From JAFGSG01 sp964626055 (GTDB lineage: Bacteria > Spirochaetota > UBA4802 > JAFGDQ01): a DNA stretch of 64,000 nt. Shown piece by piece: positions 24,170-32,086 of this stretch. The notes beneath the pieces were generated by a model that worked only from the letters and a program-made list of their open reading frames with translations, did no database searches and was not told where the DNA came from. Made by a program: the position numbers and the translations under genes. The DNA is taken from positions 1 to 64,000 of the forward strand of contig CAZVDF010000012.1 of assembly GCA_964626055.1 (NCBI GenBank), given 5' to 3'. Within the stretch, counting starts at the first letter, position 1; each line of letters opens with the position of its first letter.

Positions 24170-26515
24170 TTAAACTTTTCCTGAAACAGTGAATATAACG
24201 GTTAATGGAGCAGCTGGAGCGTATGTGCCGCTGCCGTCGTATTGATATTCAGTCCAGTTGATAGTTCCTACATATTTTCTGTTGAAAAGATTCGTAACAG
24301 ATATGCCTGCCGTAAAATCCTTGATCCCGAACAAAGAATCTTTTTTATACGCAATATTCAGATCCGCAGTAATATAGCTTGGAACCCATTGATTATTTTC
24401 CATATTGCCATATCTGAGATCAACGTATCTCGCTATCGGCGATACTGATATATCCCATATCTTGTATTCAAGCCCCGCTGTTGCTGACCATTTCGGGCAG
24501 TCCGGCACCTGGTTGCCTTTTGCGTGTACAACATTGCTGGATGATGTTTTTACGTCATCTGAAAAGGTATAGTTGTCATACGCGCCTGAAGAAAAGATTG
24601 TGAAGTTTTTAGCCGGTGATACACCTGCCGTGAGTTCTGCGCCGTAAGATCGCGCTTTTGCGGAGCTCTCAAAATAATAGACGCCGGTACCGATGGTCGG
24701 GTCATAGATTTTAACTTGTTTATGACGATACATGGCATAAAAAACGGAAGGCTCGACATACCAACTTTCTTTGTTATATCTCATGCCTAAATCGAAGTTG
24801 TCTACGATTTCAAGTCTCAGCTTTCTCCATAGATCCTGGAAAGTAATACCGGCAGCATTAAATTGGCTCTCAAATGCGTAGTATGTTGCCGGAACAGATC
24901 CCCAGTTCTGACGGCCGTATCCGCGCGCGTAATTTGCGCGTACGACTGCGTCGCTGCCGAAGGAGTAGCTGACACCCGCGTTCGGGAGCCATTCACGGAA
25001 TGTCTTCCCGTCGCATATCATACCTCCTCTAATTGATGGATTCTGATCCCATACGTCGTCGCCGTTCGCATCTGCCAGATCGCGGCCATCGTAATATTTG
25101 TAAGAAGGTTCACGATAGATAAGATAACGTACTCCGCCGGTTAGCATTAAATTACCGATATTGCTTTCGAGATTCACAAAAGGGCTGTTGCTTTTATGAT
25201 CTGTAAATTTAGCGAGGTTATTCCAGCCTGCGAATGTCAGTGATCCGTTGTTTTGAATTCTATAAGCTTTTTGATTGCTTGGGGGGGGCGGCGGCTGCAT
25301 TGATTGATACCAGTGTCCAAGGCTGACGCTATGGCCTTTAAAAGTATGATCATAGCTCAATACTCCCCCGTATGTATCATGTTTTTGATACCAATAGGTT
25401 ACTCCGGGTCGATTAAGATCTGCAGCTCTTACGTTGGATAGCTTGCTGGTCCCGGATATTGATAAACCGTCTTCCCGTATGTAATAAGGTTTCAAAAACA
25501 GTTTACCGTTATCAAAAACAGATAATACGGCTTTTCCGAAAACAGCCTGTTCCGTATATCTCTGCTTATTGTAATCTTTATAAGCCCAATCCTGTGCCGA
25601 GTAAGTCTTTTTATCATTATAGCTATATTTGTAGTTGTCGGAATCTGAAATATTTTTTGCTTGTTCATATGTTAGATTTCTGTAGTTATGCCCATTGTCC
25701 CTGCTCCATATTCCATATGCTTCGATATAGAGCCTGCTTAATATAGTCTGTGTTAAGCCTATTTCTGCGTTCTGACGCTGCTGAAAACCATCGCCGCGCC
25801 ATTGATTCGCGTAAGTATAAGAACCGGAAGCGAAAATGCTGGTACCCCACGGCATTTTACCGGAATCAACCCTAGCATAAGTTTTGGTGAAATCGTAAGT
25901 GCCGACGGATTGTTTTACCTGTGTGGAGAATGTGTCGGACGGCTTCAGCATAATCATGTTTATAACTCCTCCGGCATTTGAAAATCCGAATCCTTTGTTT
26001 GCCGGCACAGCTCCGCTGTAAAGCGTAGTGCTTTCTATGTTTTCCAGATCGATAATATCGCCCTGTGCTCCGAAATAATGACCTCCCTGAATCGGTACGC
26101 TGTCAACGTTTCGGCATAGATGATAGGAATTTTTCCCTCTGATATTGACAGCCTGGCCTTTATCCAAACCATATGCATCCGGGCTTTGTATATTGACTGA
26201 TGGCAGAGTTTGTAGCGGCATTAACGAATTTGTCTGACTTGCCCCGCCAAGTCGTTCGATGCCTTTTTTATTCACTGTTCTTTCCTGATATGGCTCCTTT
26301 CCTTTTCTTTCGAAAAAATTTTCGCGTTTCCCTTTTACGACGATCTCGGCTGAAAGGGGCACTTCGTTTCCGCTTTTCTCTTTTTCAACATCCGCTTCTT
26401 TTTTATCGACGTCTTTAGATGAATCCAGGGCATTGACGTCATTAAAGGCTATAAAGCAGAATAGCAACGATAAAAAAAGTATTGTTTTACTTAATGGATA
26501 TTGCTTGCATTTCAT
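24170..26515 (-). CDS. TonB-dependent outer-membrane receptor 2
   Basis: A 781-residue receptor with GGAGG well placed upstream, signal peptide MKCKQYPLSKTILFLSLLF, a charged linker, a TonB-box-like AEIVVKGKRENF (about residue 56) and a plug domain (LQTLPSVNIQSPDAYGLDKG, VNIRGKNSYHL, IESTTLYSGAVPANKG, GGVINMIMLKPSDTF). The barrel ends with a long periplasm-to-surface strand set and terminal ...TVIFTVSGKV. It is only distantly similar to receptor 1. Operator D lies upstream; binding protein copy d lies downstream. Cargo is inferred to be a molybdenum or tungsten complex from regulation. Confidence 0.88.
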   Translation of the reverse strand: MKCKQYPLSKTILFLSLLFCFIAFNDVNALDSSKDVDKKEADVEKEKSGNEVPLSAEIVVKGKRENFFERKGKEPYQERTVNKKGIERLGGASQTNSLMPLQTLPSVNIQSPDAYGLDKGQAVNIRGKNSYHLCRNVDSVPIQGGHYFGAQGDIIDLENIESTTLYSGAVPANKGFGFSNAGGVINMIMLKPSDTFSTQVKQSVGTYDFTKTYARVDSGKMPWGTSIFASGSYTYANQWRGDGFQQRQNAEIGLTQTILSRLYIEAYGIWSRDNGHNYRNLTYEQAKNISDSDNYKYSYNDKKTYSAQDWAYKDYNKQRYTEQAVFGKAVLSVFDNGKLFLKPYYIREDGLSISGTSKLSNVRAADLNRPGVTYWYQKHDTYGGVLSYDHTFKGHSVSLGHWYQSMQPPPPPSNQKAYRIQNNGSLTFAGWNNLAKFTDHKSNSPFVNLESNIGNLMLTGGVRYLIYREPSYKYYDGRDLADANGDDVWDQNPSIRGGMICDGKTFREWLPNAGVSYSFGSDAVVRANYARGYGRQNWGSVPATYYAFESQFNAAGITFQDLWRKLRLEIVDNFDLGMRYNKESWYVEPSVFYAMYRHKQVKIYDPTIGTGVYYFESSAKARSYGAELTAGVSPAKNFTIFSSGAYDNYTFSDDVKTSSSNVVHAKGNQVPDCPKWSATAGLEYKIWDISVSPIARYVDLRYGNMENNQWVPSYITADLNIAYKKDSLFGIKDFTAGISVTNLFNRKYVGTINWTEYQYDGSGTYAPAAPLTVIFTVSGKV

Positions 26516-26715
26516 TGTAAAAACCTCCTGAAAAATTAAATGATGTATTTATTTAATTATTTTTTTGTGATATCCGGACGAGTAATGGCATCCGGAATAT
26601 TTTTTTGGGGGGAATTGATTAGGATGTTATCTGTTTCCCTTACTCAATACTTTATACTTATCCTTTCATTATCAATAAGCAGCCTCCTTTTTGTACATGT
26701 TATCCAAAAAATATT

Positions 26716-26753
26716 CGCTATGTCTAAAAAAACATAACGTATATTCGTGTCAA
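26716..26753 (-). promoter_or_regulatory. ModE-type operator D, upstream of TonB receptor 2
   Basis: CGCTATGT (26716-26723), 8 bp (CTAAAAAA), ACATAACG (26732-26739), 8 bp, TGTCAA (26748-26753). One mismatch. It lies about 200 bp before the receptor start, farther than at the other sites. Confidence 0.78.
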
Positions 26754-26868
26754 TAATTATTTATATATTTTAACTAATTTATTATAGAGTATTATTTTGA
26801 TGACCCAGGATACGGAGGTTGCATATGTATTAAAATTAATTATGAACCGGCCCTATATAGGTCAAACA

Positions 26869-27099
26869 TCAGATATCCTCGCTCAATATCTCCAAAACTT
26901 CATTCTCGGACATTTGATAACGGAAGAAGTGTTTATAAAAATACTGCATCTCTTTGATCAGATTTAAATCTGTAAACTTATCGGGGTGAAGTATTTTTGC
27001 TGTACGAAGCACCATAAGAGGCTGCTCCGCGGTCCTGCTCGCCCATGAATGAGCCGCTGTGGAGCGGTAAATATTTAACTGTATTTTTCGCGGATTATC
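26869..27099 (-). pseudogene. C-terminal remnant of a FecB-type binding protein
   Basis: An open stretch in the same frame as the gene above it, immediately after that gene's TAG. It encodes NIYRSTAAHSWASRTAEQ, then LMVLRTAKILHPDKF and FYKHFFRYQMSENEVLEIL before a TGA at 26869. This matches the last ~75 residues of binding protein copy d (GAHSWGQRTVEQ, AAKMFYPDRF, FYRRFFDYKLSDSDI). There is no start codon or signal peptide. It is probably the tail of the original binding protein of the 28075-29918 transporter, lost when the region rearranged. Confidence 0.8.
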
Positions 27100-28062
27100 C
27101 TATTTCGCGTTCCTGAAAATATCCGCAAGGTTTTTCTTTAACCGGTGAATGTCGTTATTCCTTATGAAATCCCATCCGACCCATTTAAACCCGGCTCCTT
27201 CAGGCAACCTGTTGTCGACATCTATGTGCTGGCTTGGGAATCCCATTCCCGCAGCCAGTTCCCCGAAATCTTTTCCGGTTATATATAAAGCTAAAACCTC
27301 CGCCCTTTTGAGCCCGATTTTTTTAACAAGCATGTATACCGGTTCAAGTATGGCGCCGTCTTCAGGCCAGATAAGCTCCATCCCGTCATTCGTTGAGTCT
27401 TTCAATGCAAAATGATAGGGTATTGCATACACGGCCGGTTTGTCTTTTTTGCCTGCCATGTCGTTCACAATTTTCGAATACCCTTCCACTGCTATAACAT
27501 TACGGGCCAGCTTTTTTATTCCGTCTTCTCCGAAATATTTGAATATTGTAAATAACACTGCGTCATTCGCGATGCCGTCTTTCCCGCTGACTGCGATCTT
27601 TTTTGTGTATTTATCATCAAGGATATCCGTCCATCCGGCAGGCGCAGGCAGCTTCCCCAATTCTCTCCTGTCCGCCAGGAATACATAAGGGAAGGAAGAA
27701 ACAAGCCTGTAACACCCTATTTTATCGATATATCCGTCATTTTGAAAATTTTCATTCATCCGCTCATCGGCGAATCCCGCGAAATTCTCCGTATTTGCGA
27801 ATTTTTTTATGAATTCGGATTTCATAAAATCTCCGAATCCCATTGAAATGATTACATCAGGCAGCATTTCCATGCTTTTAATGTCAGTAAAATTATCGTA
27901 TTTCGCTCTGTCCTCTGAAAAAGAAGGCAAGACAACCACTAGCTCCTCTCCCGTCTTCAATTTATGCTCTTCCAGCAAAATGTTCAGTCGTGCCAGCAGC
28001 GGTCTTTCCATGGGGCACGGAGCAAATGCAATCATATTTATTTCCCTGTTATCAACGATCAT
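27100..28062 (-). CDS. ABC-type binding-protein-like protein without a signal peptide
   Basis: A 320-residue protein resembling class II (Fe3+/thiamine/sulfate-like) periplasmic binding proteins: VVVLPSFSEDRAKYDN, DVIISMGFGDFMKSEF, GWTDILDDKYTKKIAVSG, YAIPYHFA, IWPEDGAILEPVYMLVKK and GFPSQHIDV. The N-terminus (MIVDNREINMIAFAPCP) is not a signal peptide, so it may be cytoplasmic. It follows the ATPase by 12 bp and its stop abuts a FecB-type remnant in frame. It could be a cytoplasmic metal-handling protein or a former exported protein whose start was replaced. I cannot decide which. Confidence 0.65.
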   Translation of the reverse strand: MIVDNREINMIAFAPCPMERPLLARLNILLEEHKLKTGEELVVVLPSFSEDRAKYDNFTDIKSMEMLPDVIISMGFGDFMKSEFIKKFANTENFAGFADERMNENFQNDGYIDKIGCYRLVSSFPYVFLADRRELGKLPAPAGWTDILDDKYTKKIAVSGKDGIANDAVLFTIFKYFGEDGIKKLARNVIAVEGYSKIVNDMAGKKDKPAVYAIPYHFALKDSTNDGMELIWPEDGAILEPVYMLVKKIGLKRAEVLALYITGKDFGELAAGMGFPSQHIDVDNRLPEGAGFKWVGWDFIRNNDIHRLKKNLADIFRNAK

Positions 28063-28074
28063 GATGTTATCCTC

Positions 28075-28908
28075 CTAAATATCATTCTCCTTAAAATTTT
28101 TCTTATTATTTTTTCCTGAAATCCCGCATACGGACTTAGGTATGCATACCCTCAGAGAATCGTTCAACTTCAATACATTCACGCTTGCGTTATAAAGGTC
28201 GGATAGGCTCTCACTGTTAATCACGTCGTCGCTTTTGCCGTCGGCCGCTATGACGCCGTTTTTAATCATGATCGCGCGATCGGCTATCCAGAGCGCATGC
28301 TCCGGGGAATGCGTCGATTTAATGAATGTATAGCCTTCCTTCGACAGCTTGACTATTTCTTCGAGCAGCTTTAGCTGATTCCCATAATCGAGTCCGCTTG
28401 CGGGTTCGTCCATAATGACTGTTTTTGCTCCCTGTGCGAGTGCCCTTGCGATTATTGTAAGCTGTCTTTCACCGCCGCTGATTTCAGTGTATGGCCTTTC
28501 CGCAAGATGCAATATTGACAGCCTTTTCATGGCTTCATGCGCGATTCGCACATCGTCTTTAGTGTATTTATAAAAAAAATTTTTATGCGGGATCCTGCCC
28601 ATAAGAACGACATCAATAACACTGTAAGGGAAAACCGTTTTATGAATCTGCGGGACATAAGCGATTTTTCGCGCAAGCTCTTTGATGCCGATGTCGCTGA
28701 TATTTTTTCCGTTAACATATATGTTGCCTCTGGCCGGGTTAAGGAATCTAAGCATAATCCTGATCAGCGTTGTTTTGCCGCTGCCATTCGGGCCGAGAAT
28801 AGTTACGATTTCTCCCTCAGTAACATTAAAATTAATTTGCTCGAGAATAATTCTATTTGTGTATCCGAATGAAATATCGCTTACACTGATATGCCGCTTT
28901 AGCTCCAT
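28075..28908 (-). CDS. ABC transporter ATP-binding protein, FepC/BtuD type (system 2)
   Basis: A 277-residue ATPase with Walker A GPNGSGKTT (about residue 37), signature ISGGERQ (about 143), Walker B TVIMDEPASGLD and switch His in STHSPEHA. It overlaps the permease gene by 10 bp. It forms the second FecCD-type importer of the window and is about 35-40% identical by eye to system 1. Confidence 0.9.
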   Translation of the reverse strand: MELKRHISVSDISFGYTNRIILEQINFNVTEGEIVTILGPNGSGKTTLIRIMLRFLNPARGNIYVNGKNISDIGIKELARKIAYVPQIHKTVFPYSVIDVVLMGRIPHKNFFYKYTKDDVRIAHEAMKRLSILHLAERPYTEISGGERQLTIIARALAQGAKTVIMDEPASGLDYGNQLKLLEEIVKLSKEGYTFIKSTHSPEHALWIADRAIMIKNGVIAADGKSDDVINSESLSDLYNASVNVLKLNDSLRVCIPKSVCGISGKNNKKNFKENDI

Positions 28909-29918
28909 CCCTTCCTCGCCTTTCTTAATATAAGCACAAAGAACGGTATGCCTATAATAGATGTGATTATTCCGATTGGTATCTCGACATCAAAAAGAAG
29001 CCGTGAAAAATTGTCGACTATGATAAGATAGGAAGCCCCGATAAGAGCGCTTGCGGGGATTAATACTTTGTTGTCCGGTCCTATTAACATCCTGGCGATA
29101 TGCGGAATGATAAGCCCTACCCAGCCTATCATTCCAGCCATAACAACCGTCATTGCGCTTATTACTGTCGAGATCAAAATAAGCAGCATTCGAATTTTGC
29201 CGACAGGAACTCCGAGAGCCTGCGCTTCATCATCTCCAAGGCTCAATGCGTTTATGTAACCGGAAAGAAGGATGATAATGATTATCCCGGTAGTTTGAGT
29301 TACAGCAGAAAAAAAAGCCGTATGTTTGTCGCAAAATGATAGACTCCCCATGAGCCACTGGGTTATGGCCGGGAGCTGGTTATATGGATCTGCGACATAT
29401 TTCATGATCGAAAGCATCGCTGTAAAAAATGCGCCGCTTATTACGCCTCCAAGTATTAAAAGAAGAACAGAATTTCCCCTGTACATCTTTGCGATCCCGA
29501 CTGAGATCATGACTGCCGCGAAACCGAAACTGAATGTAAGCACCTGCACCGTAAACCAGCTTTTTGCAGTAATCATTCCCAGAGCGGCGCCAAAGGAAGC
29601 ACCTGCGAGAACACCCAGAATGGACGGGGAGACAAGCGGATTAACGAATATAGCCTGGTACGTTGCCCCTGAAACAGCCAGAGAGGCTCCTATTACAAGA
29701 CCCGCCACAATCCGAGGCATCCTTATTTCAATTAAAATATTATTCAGAAGCTGAAGCCTGCCGGCATCCATATCGCATACGTTAAACAGTTTGTTTAAAA
29801 AAAAACAGACTGTGTCTCTGACAGGGACCGGGTACTTTCCCATTGTAAGTGAAACAACCACTGTACAGACCAGTATTAAACCAAGCAGGATGAATAATTT
29901 TTTCTTGTGAAATATCAT
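28899..29918 (-). CDS. FecCD/BtuC-type ABC transporter permease (system 2)
   Basis: A 339-residue inner-membrane protein with about ten hydrophobic segments and family signatures: MPRIVAGLVIGASLAVSGATYQ around residue 68, NPLVSPSILGVLAGASFGAALG, and GWVGLIIPHIARMLIGPDNK around residue 263, where the GLIIPH segment is the classical FecCD form. System 1 has a diverged VDIISAHIS there. It follows a DUF364 gene on the same strand, 320 bp upstream, and probably shares the transcript from operator E. Confidence 0.9.
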   Translation of the reverse strand: MIFHKKKLFILLGLILVCTVVVSLTMGKYPVPVRDTVCFFLNKLFNVCDMDAGRLQLLNNILIEIRMPRIVAGLVIGASLAVSGATYQAIFVNPLVSPSILGVLAGASFGAALGMITAKSWFTVQVLTFSFGFAAVMISVGIAKMYRGNSVLLLILGGVISGAFFTAMLSIMKYVADPYNQLPAITQWLMGSLSFCDKHTAFFSAVTQTTGIIIIILLSGYINALSLGDDEAQALGVPVGKIRMLLILISTVISAMTVVMAGMIGWVGLIIPHIARMLIGPDNKVLIPASALIGASYLIIVDNFSRLLFDVEIPIGIITSIIGIPFFVLILRKARKGWS

Positions 29919-30238
29919 ATGGAATTATTTATCTTTTAAATTTCTTCTTTATTATTTGCCTTAAATCCCGCCTTTCTCTGCTGAATGACAGCAAACACTA
30001 CTCAAAAAAAATCAGCCCTGATAATCCGATTAATTTTTTATTTAAAAGTTAACAGAGAAAGATACTTTTTAAATATCTTCCCGCTTACTTGATCTTCCGC
30101 AATTCGGTTACAGTAACAGTTATTGAATTTACATTATTAATATATGGAACAACATATTACTTGTTACCTTGTGTTTGCATTTCGCACAATACCTGTTATA
30201 AAAGTTATAATTATTTTCTAAAACTATTATAAGTTGCT
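29919..30238. other. Intergenic gap of 320 bp without a recognisable gene
   Basis: A/T-rich spacer between DUF364 paralog 3 and permease 2. I see no ORF with a ribosome-binding site, no operator copy and no palindrome of the R or P families. A short ATCAG-to-CTGAT inverted repeat followed by a T-run (about 30006-30030, minus strand) could weakly attenuate transcription. Confidence 0.4.
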
Positions 30239-31108
30239 TTACCGTTTGTCCATAACAGGCAGTTTATTCCGGCTGATCACTACCCGCTCTGCCGATTTGC
30301 CGTAAAAGTGATAACCGGAACCGGCTTCCATAAGCGTGTCCAGAAGCGCGTCCGGATTTGTTACCATAATACCGCCGATTTTATTTACTCCACGCCTGAA
30401 AAAAGCTTCGGGGAGCATGCTGGCGGTAGGCCATACCAGTATAACTTCCGCTTCAGGGCGCGCAAGTTTCAGTATATCCTGCAGCGTATCGTTGATCAGC
30501 GTAGTGCCAGTAATAATGAGAAAATCCGACTTACTTATGCATTCATTCGCTTTTTCCGGAGGACAATAGTATTGGAGCTCATTGGCTTTGAGAGTACGCG
30601 TATCCTTCTCCAGGATATGAAACGGACGCCCCCGTGTTTTAAGCAGTCTGATATACGGTATAAGCGCGCCTATCACTGTAACATCCGCGTCATCCGGAAT
30701 AATACTGTTTTCCACAGGGTCTGCATTGTATATAATAAAATATGCTTCGGGAGATACCTTTTTCCAGTATGTCTCTGAAAGCGCGTTTAAAACCGCGATT
30801 CCCAGCGCTGCCTGCAAAGGACTTTCCTTTCTCAGATTCTCAATATATTCGGAAACCGGACGCTCTATCAATTTTCCGCACTCCGGCATTGCCCGAAGTG
30901 AACTCGGGCAGCAGACGGCCTCAGGTATTTCCTTTACAGGCGTAAAACATATTCCGCCCTCTCCGTTGGAAAGTTTAACGCCGGAAAAAAATAATCCAAT
31001 TACCGCCCTCTCAACTTTAATCGAATCCATTTCCGGCCCCAGTACAGTCCGCAGATGGTCCGCTGTCTCCATCAGGATCTCTCGCTTTAAATTTTGTTTT
31101 AACTCCAA
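30239..31108 (-). CDS. DUF364 family protein, paralog 3
   Basis: A 289-residue protein with DUF364 features: VTVIGALIPYIRLLKTRG (about residue 147), FLIITGTTLINDTLQDIL (about 205) and VWPTASMLPEAFFRRGV. The N-terminal half is more divergent than in paralogs 1 and 2. It is the first gene after operator E, upstream of FecCD-type system 2, mirroring paralogs 1 and 2, which lie downstream of system 1. The repeated pairing of DUF364 proteins with FecCD importers suggests that they act on the imported species. Confidence 0.8.
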   Translation of the reverse strand: MELKQNLKREILMETADHLRTVLGPEMDSIKVERAVIGLFFSGVKLSNGEGGICFTPVKEIPEAVCCPSSLRAMPECGKLIERPVSEYIENLRKESPLQAALGIAVLNALSETYWKKVSPEAYFIIYNADPVENSIIPDDADVTVIGALIPYIRLLKTRGRPFHILEKDTRTLKANELQYYCPPEKANECISKSDFLIITGTTLINDTLQDILKLARPEAEVILVWPTASMLPEAFFRRGVNKIGGIMVTNPDALLDTLMEAGSGYHFYGKSAERVVISRNKLPVMDKR

Positions 31109-31144
31109 AATAGCAACCTCCGGCTTTTTTATTAAAATGCACTG

Positions 31145-31182
31145 CGATATGTCAAAAAAAACATAACATAGCTGCCTGTCAA
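31145..31182 (-). promoter_or_regulatory. ModE-type operator E, upstream of DUF364 paralog 3 and transporter 2
   Basis: CGATATGT (31145-31152), 8 bp (CAAAAAAA), ACATAACA (31161-31168), 8 bp, TGTCAA (31177-31182). Two mismatches. It ends 36 bp before the start codon at 31108. Confidence 0.78.
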
Positions 31183-31241
31183 GGGTATTTTTATAGTATT
31201 AAATTTTAATTGAAAATTTATCCGGCAGGAAGAATATATGG

Positions 31242-31274
31242 CAAAAAAATGGGCGCACCTTGCCGGATGCACCC
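31242..31274 (-). terminator. Rho-independent terminator between operators F and E
   Basis: On the minus strand GGGTGC and GCGCCC form a stem around ATCCGGCAAG-type loop bases, followed by ATTTTTTTG. It would stop transcription coming from operator F before it reaches operator E. Confidence 0.75.
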
Positions 31275-31435
31275 ATAATATCAATGGTTTTGAGAATATA
31301 CCTGAAATTTACGCACGGCCTTTTTTGGGGGGGGAAGGCCGGTTATAAATCCAGGCAGGATATAAAGGTAACGAATTAACTTTCTAATCTATGCGTTACA
31401 ATTACGTTAAGTCTAAAAAGATTATCGGAAATATT
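31243..31435 (-). ncRNA. Possible short operator-controlled RNA (about 190 nt)
   Basis: The stretch between operator F and the terminator holds no ORF with a ribosome-binding site. It contains a strong hairpin, CGGCCTT/AAGGCCG (31316-31341), with a C-rich loop. A promoter at operator F and a terminator at 31242-31274 would give a free RNA. Alternatives are the relic of a lost gene's leader. Confidence 0.45.
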
Positions 31436-31474
31436 CGTTATGTCAATTTAAACATAACGAATATTTCCTGTCAA
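31436..31474 (-). promoter_or_regulatory. ModE-type operator F, facing a gene-free stretch
   Basis: CGTTATGT (31436-31443), 8 bp (CAATTTAA), ACATAACG (31452-31459), 9 bp, TGTCAA (31469-31474). The inverted repeat is perfect and extends to ATTCGTTATGT/ACATAACGAAT. It is oriented toward the possible RNA at 31243-31435. Confidence 0.8.
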
Positions 31475-31520
31475 GTATTTATAATATTTTTTTAAAAAAT
31501 TTTTTAGTGTCTACAGAAAC

Positions 31521-31768
31521 CATCTCGAAATTACAGATTTAAGTAAGTAATTAGCGATAAAGCGGGATACATTACAAAATTTTTGAGGACGCCTTTCAGA
31601 CCTGATGCAACAGTCTTCGAAAGTATGAAAAGTTAACCAGAAAGTCCGACAGCCACGGATGGCTTAGTGCCGGGTGCGGGCAGGAAGCCCGTTTGTACCC
31701 GGCTGATTCCGCAGAAAATTTTGTAATGTATCCCGCTTTATCGACAAATAAAATATAATTTTGAGGTG
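31521..31768. repeat. Palindromic element R3 with inverted and enlarged core
   Basis: 28-nt perfect arms at 31556-31583 and 31715-31742 (GATAAAGCGGGATACATTAC and complement). The core runs in the opposite sense to R2 and R4: it begins TTGAGGACGCCTTTCAGACC and ends CTGATTCCGCAGAAAA, with extra sequence (GGTGCGGGCAGG...) inside. The outer flanks keep the R2/R4 direction. Confidence 0.8.
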
Positions 31769-31845
31769 AGTTCGAATTTAACTATCCCGCATCCCGTAAA
31801 ATCCGTAATACCGGAATTTTTTTACTTTTGGATTTTTTAATTTAA

Positions 31846-32000
31846 TAAAATTCCCCGGGGCAAGCCTCCGGTACTAACGTACCGGCCGCCACCTTCGGTG
31901 TCGGCGGGGTATTATGTTTCAAGGCGTTATCGATTTGCTCCGCAAATCGATAGGCTTACATCCTCGACGCAAGCGTCAAGGTATTACGCCTTGAAATAAA
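31846..32000. repeat. Doubly branched structured repeat N2 (155 bp)
   Basis: Second copy of the element at 1159-1312 with about eight substitutions, most of them in loops or at positions that keep pairing (for example GCGTT to GCGTC opposite GACGC). Same ends: TAAAATTCCCCGGGG and GCCTTGAAATAAA. It lies upstream of the ModE-like gene and, unlike N1, is not nested in another repeat. Confidence 0.75.
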
Positions 32001-32086
32001 GGATTCGCTTACGGCTTTTTAATAAAGCCTTCATCAAAGGCTTTATTAACTTGACAAATTATAAAAATATCGAGATCTTAGCAATC

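Noticed and set aside
1159..32000. N1 and N2 as tRNA-like genes
   Set aside because: The branched folding recalls a cloverleaf, but there is no anticodon arm of normal size, T-loop or CCA-proximal pattern.
32051..32086. TTG start at 32051 for the ModE-like gene
   Set aside because: It coincides with TTGACA, a likely -35 element, and adds a poorly conserved A/T-rich segment; not excluded.
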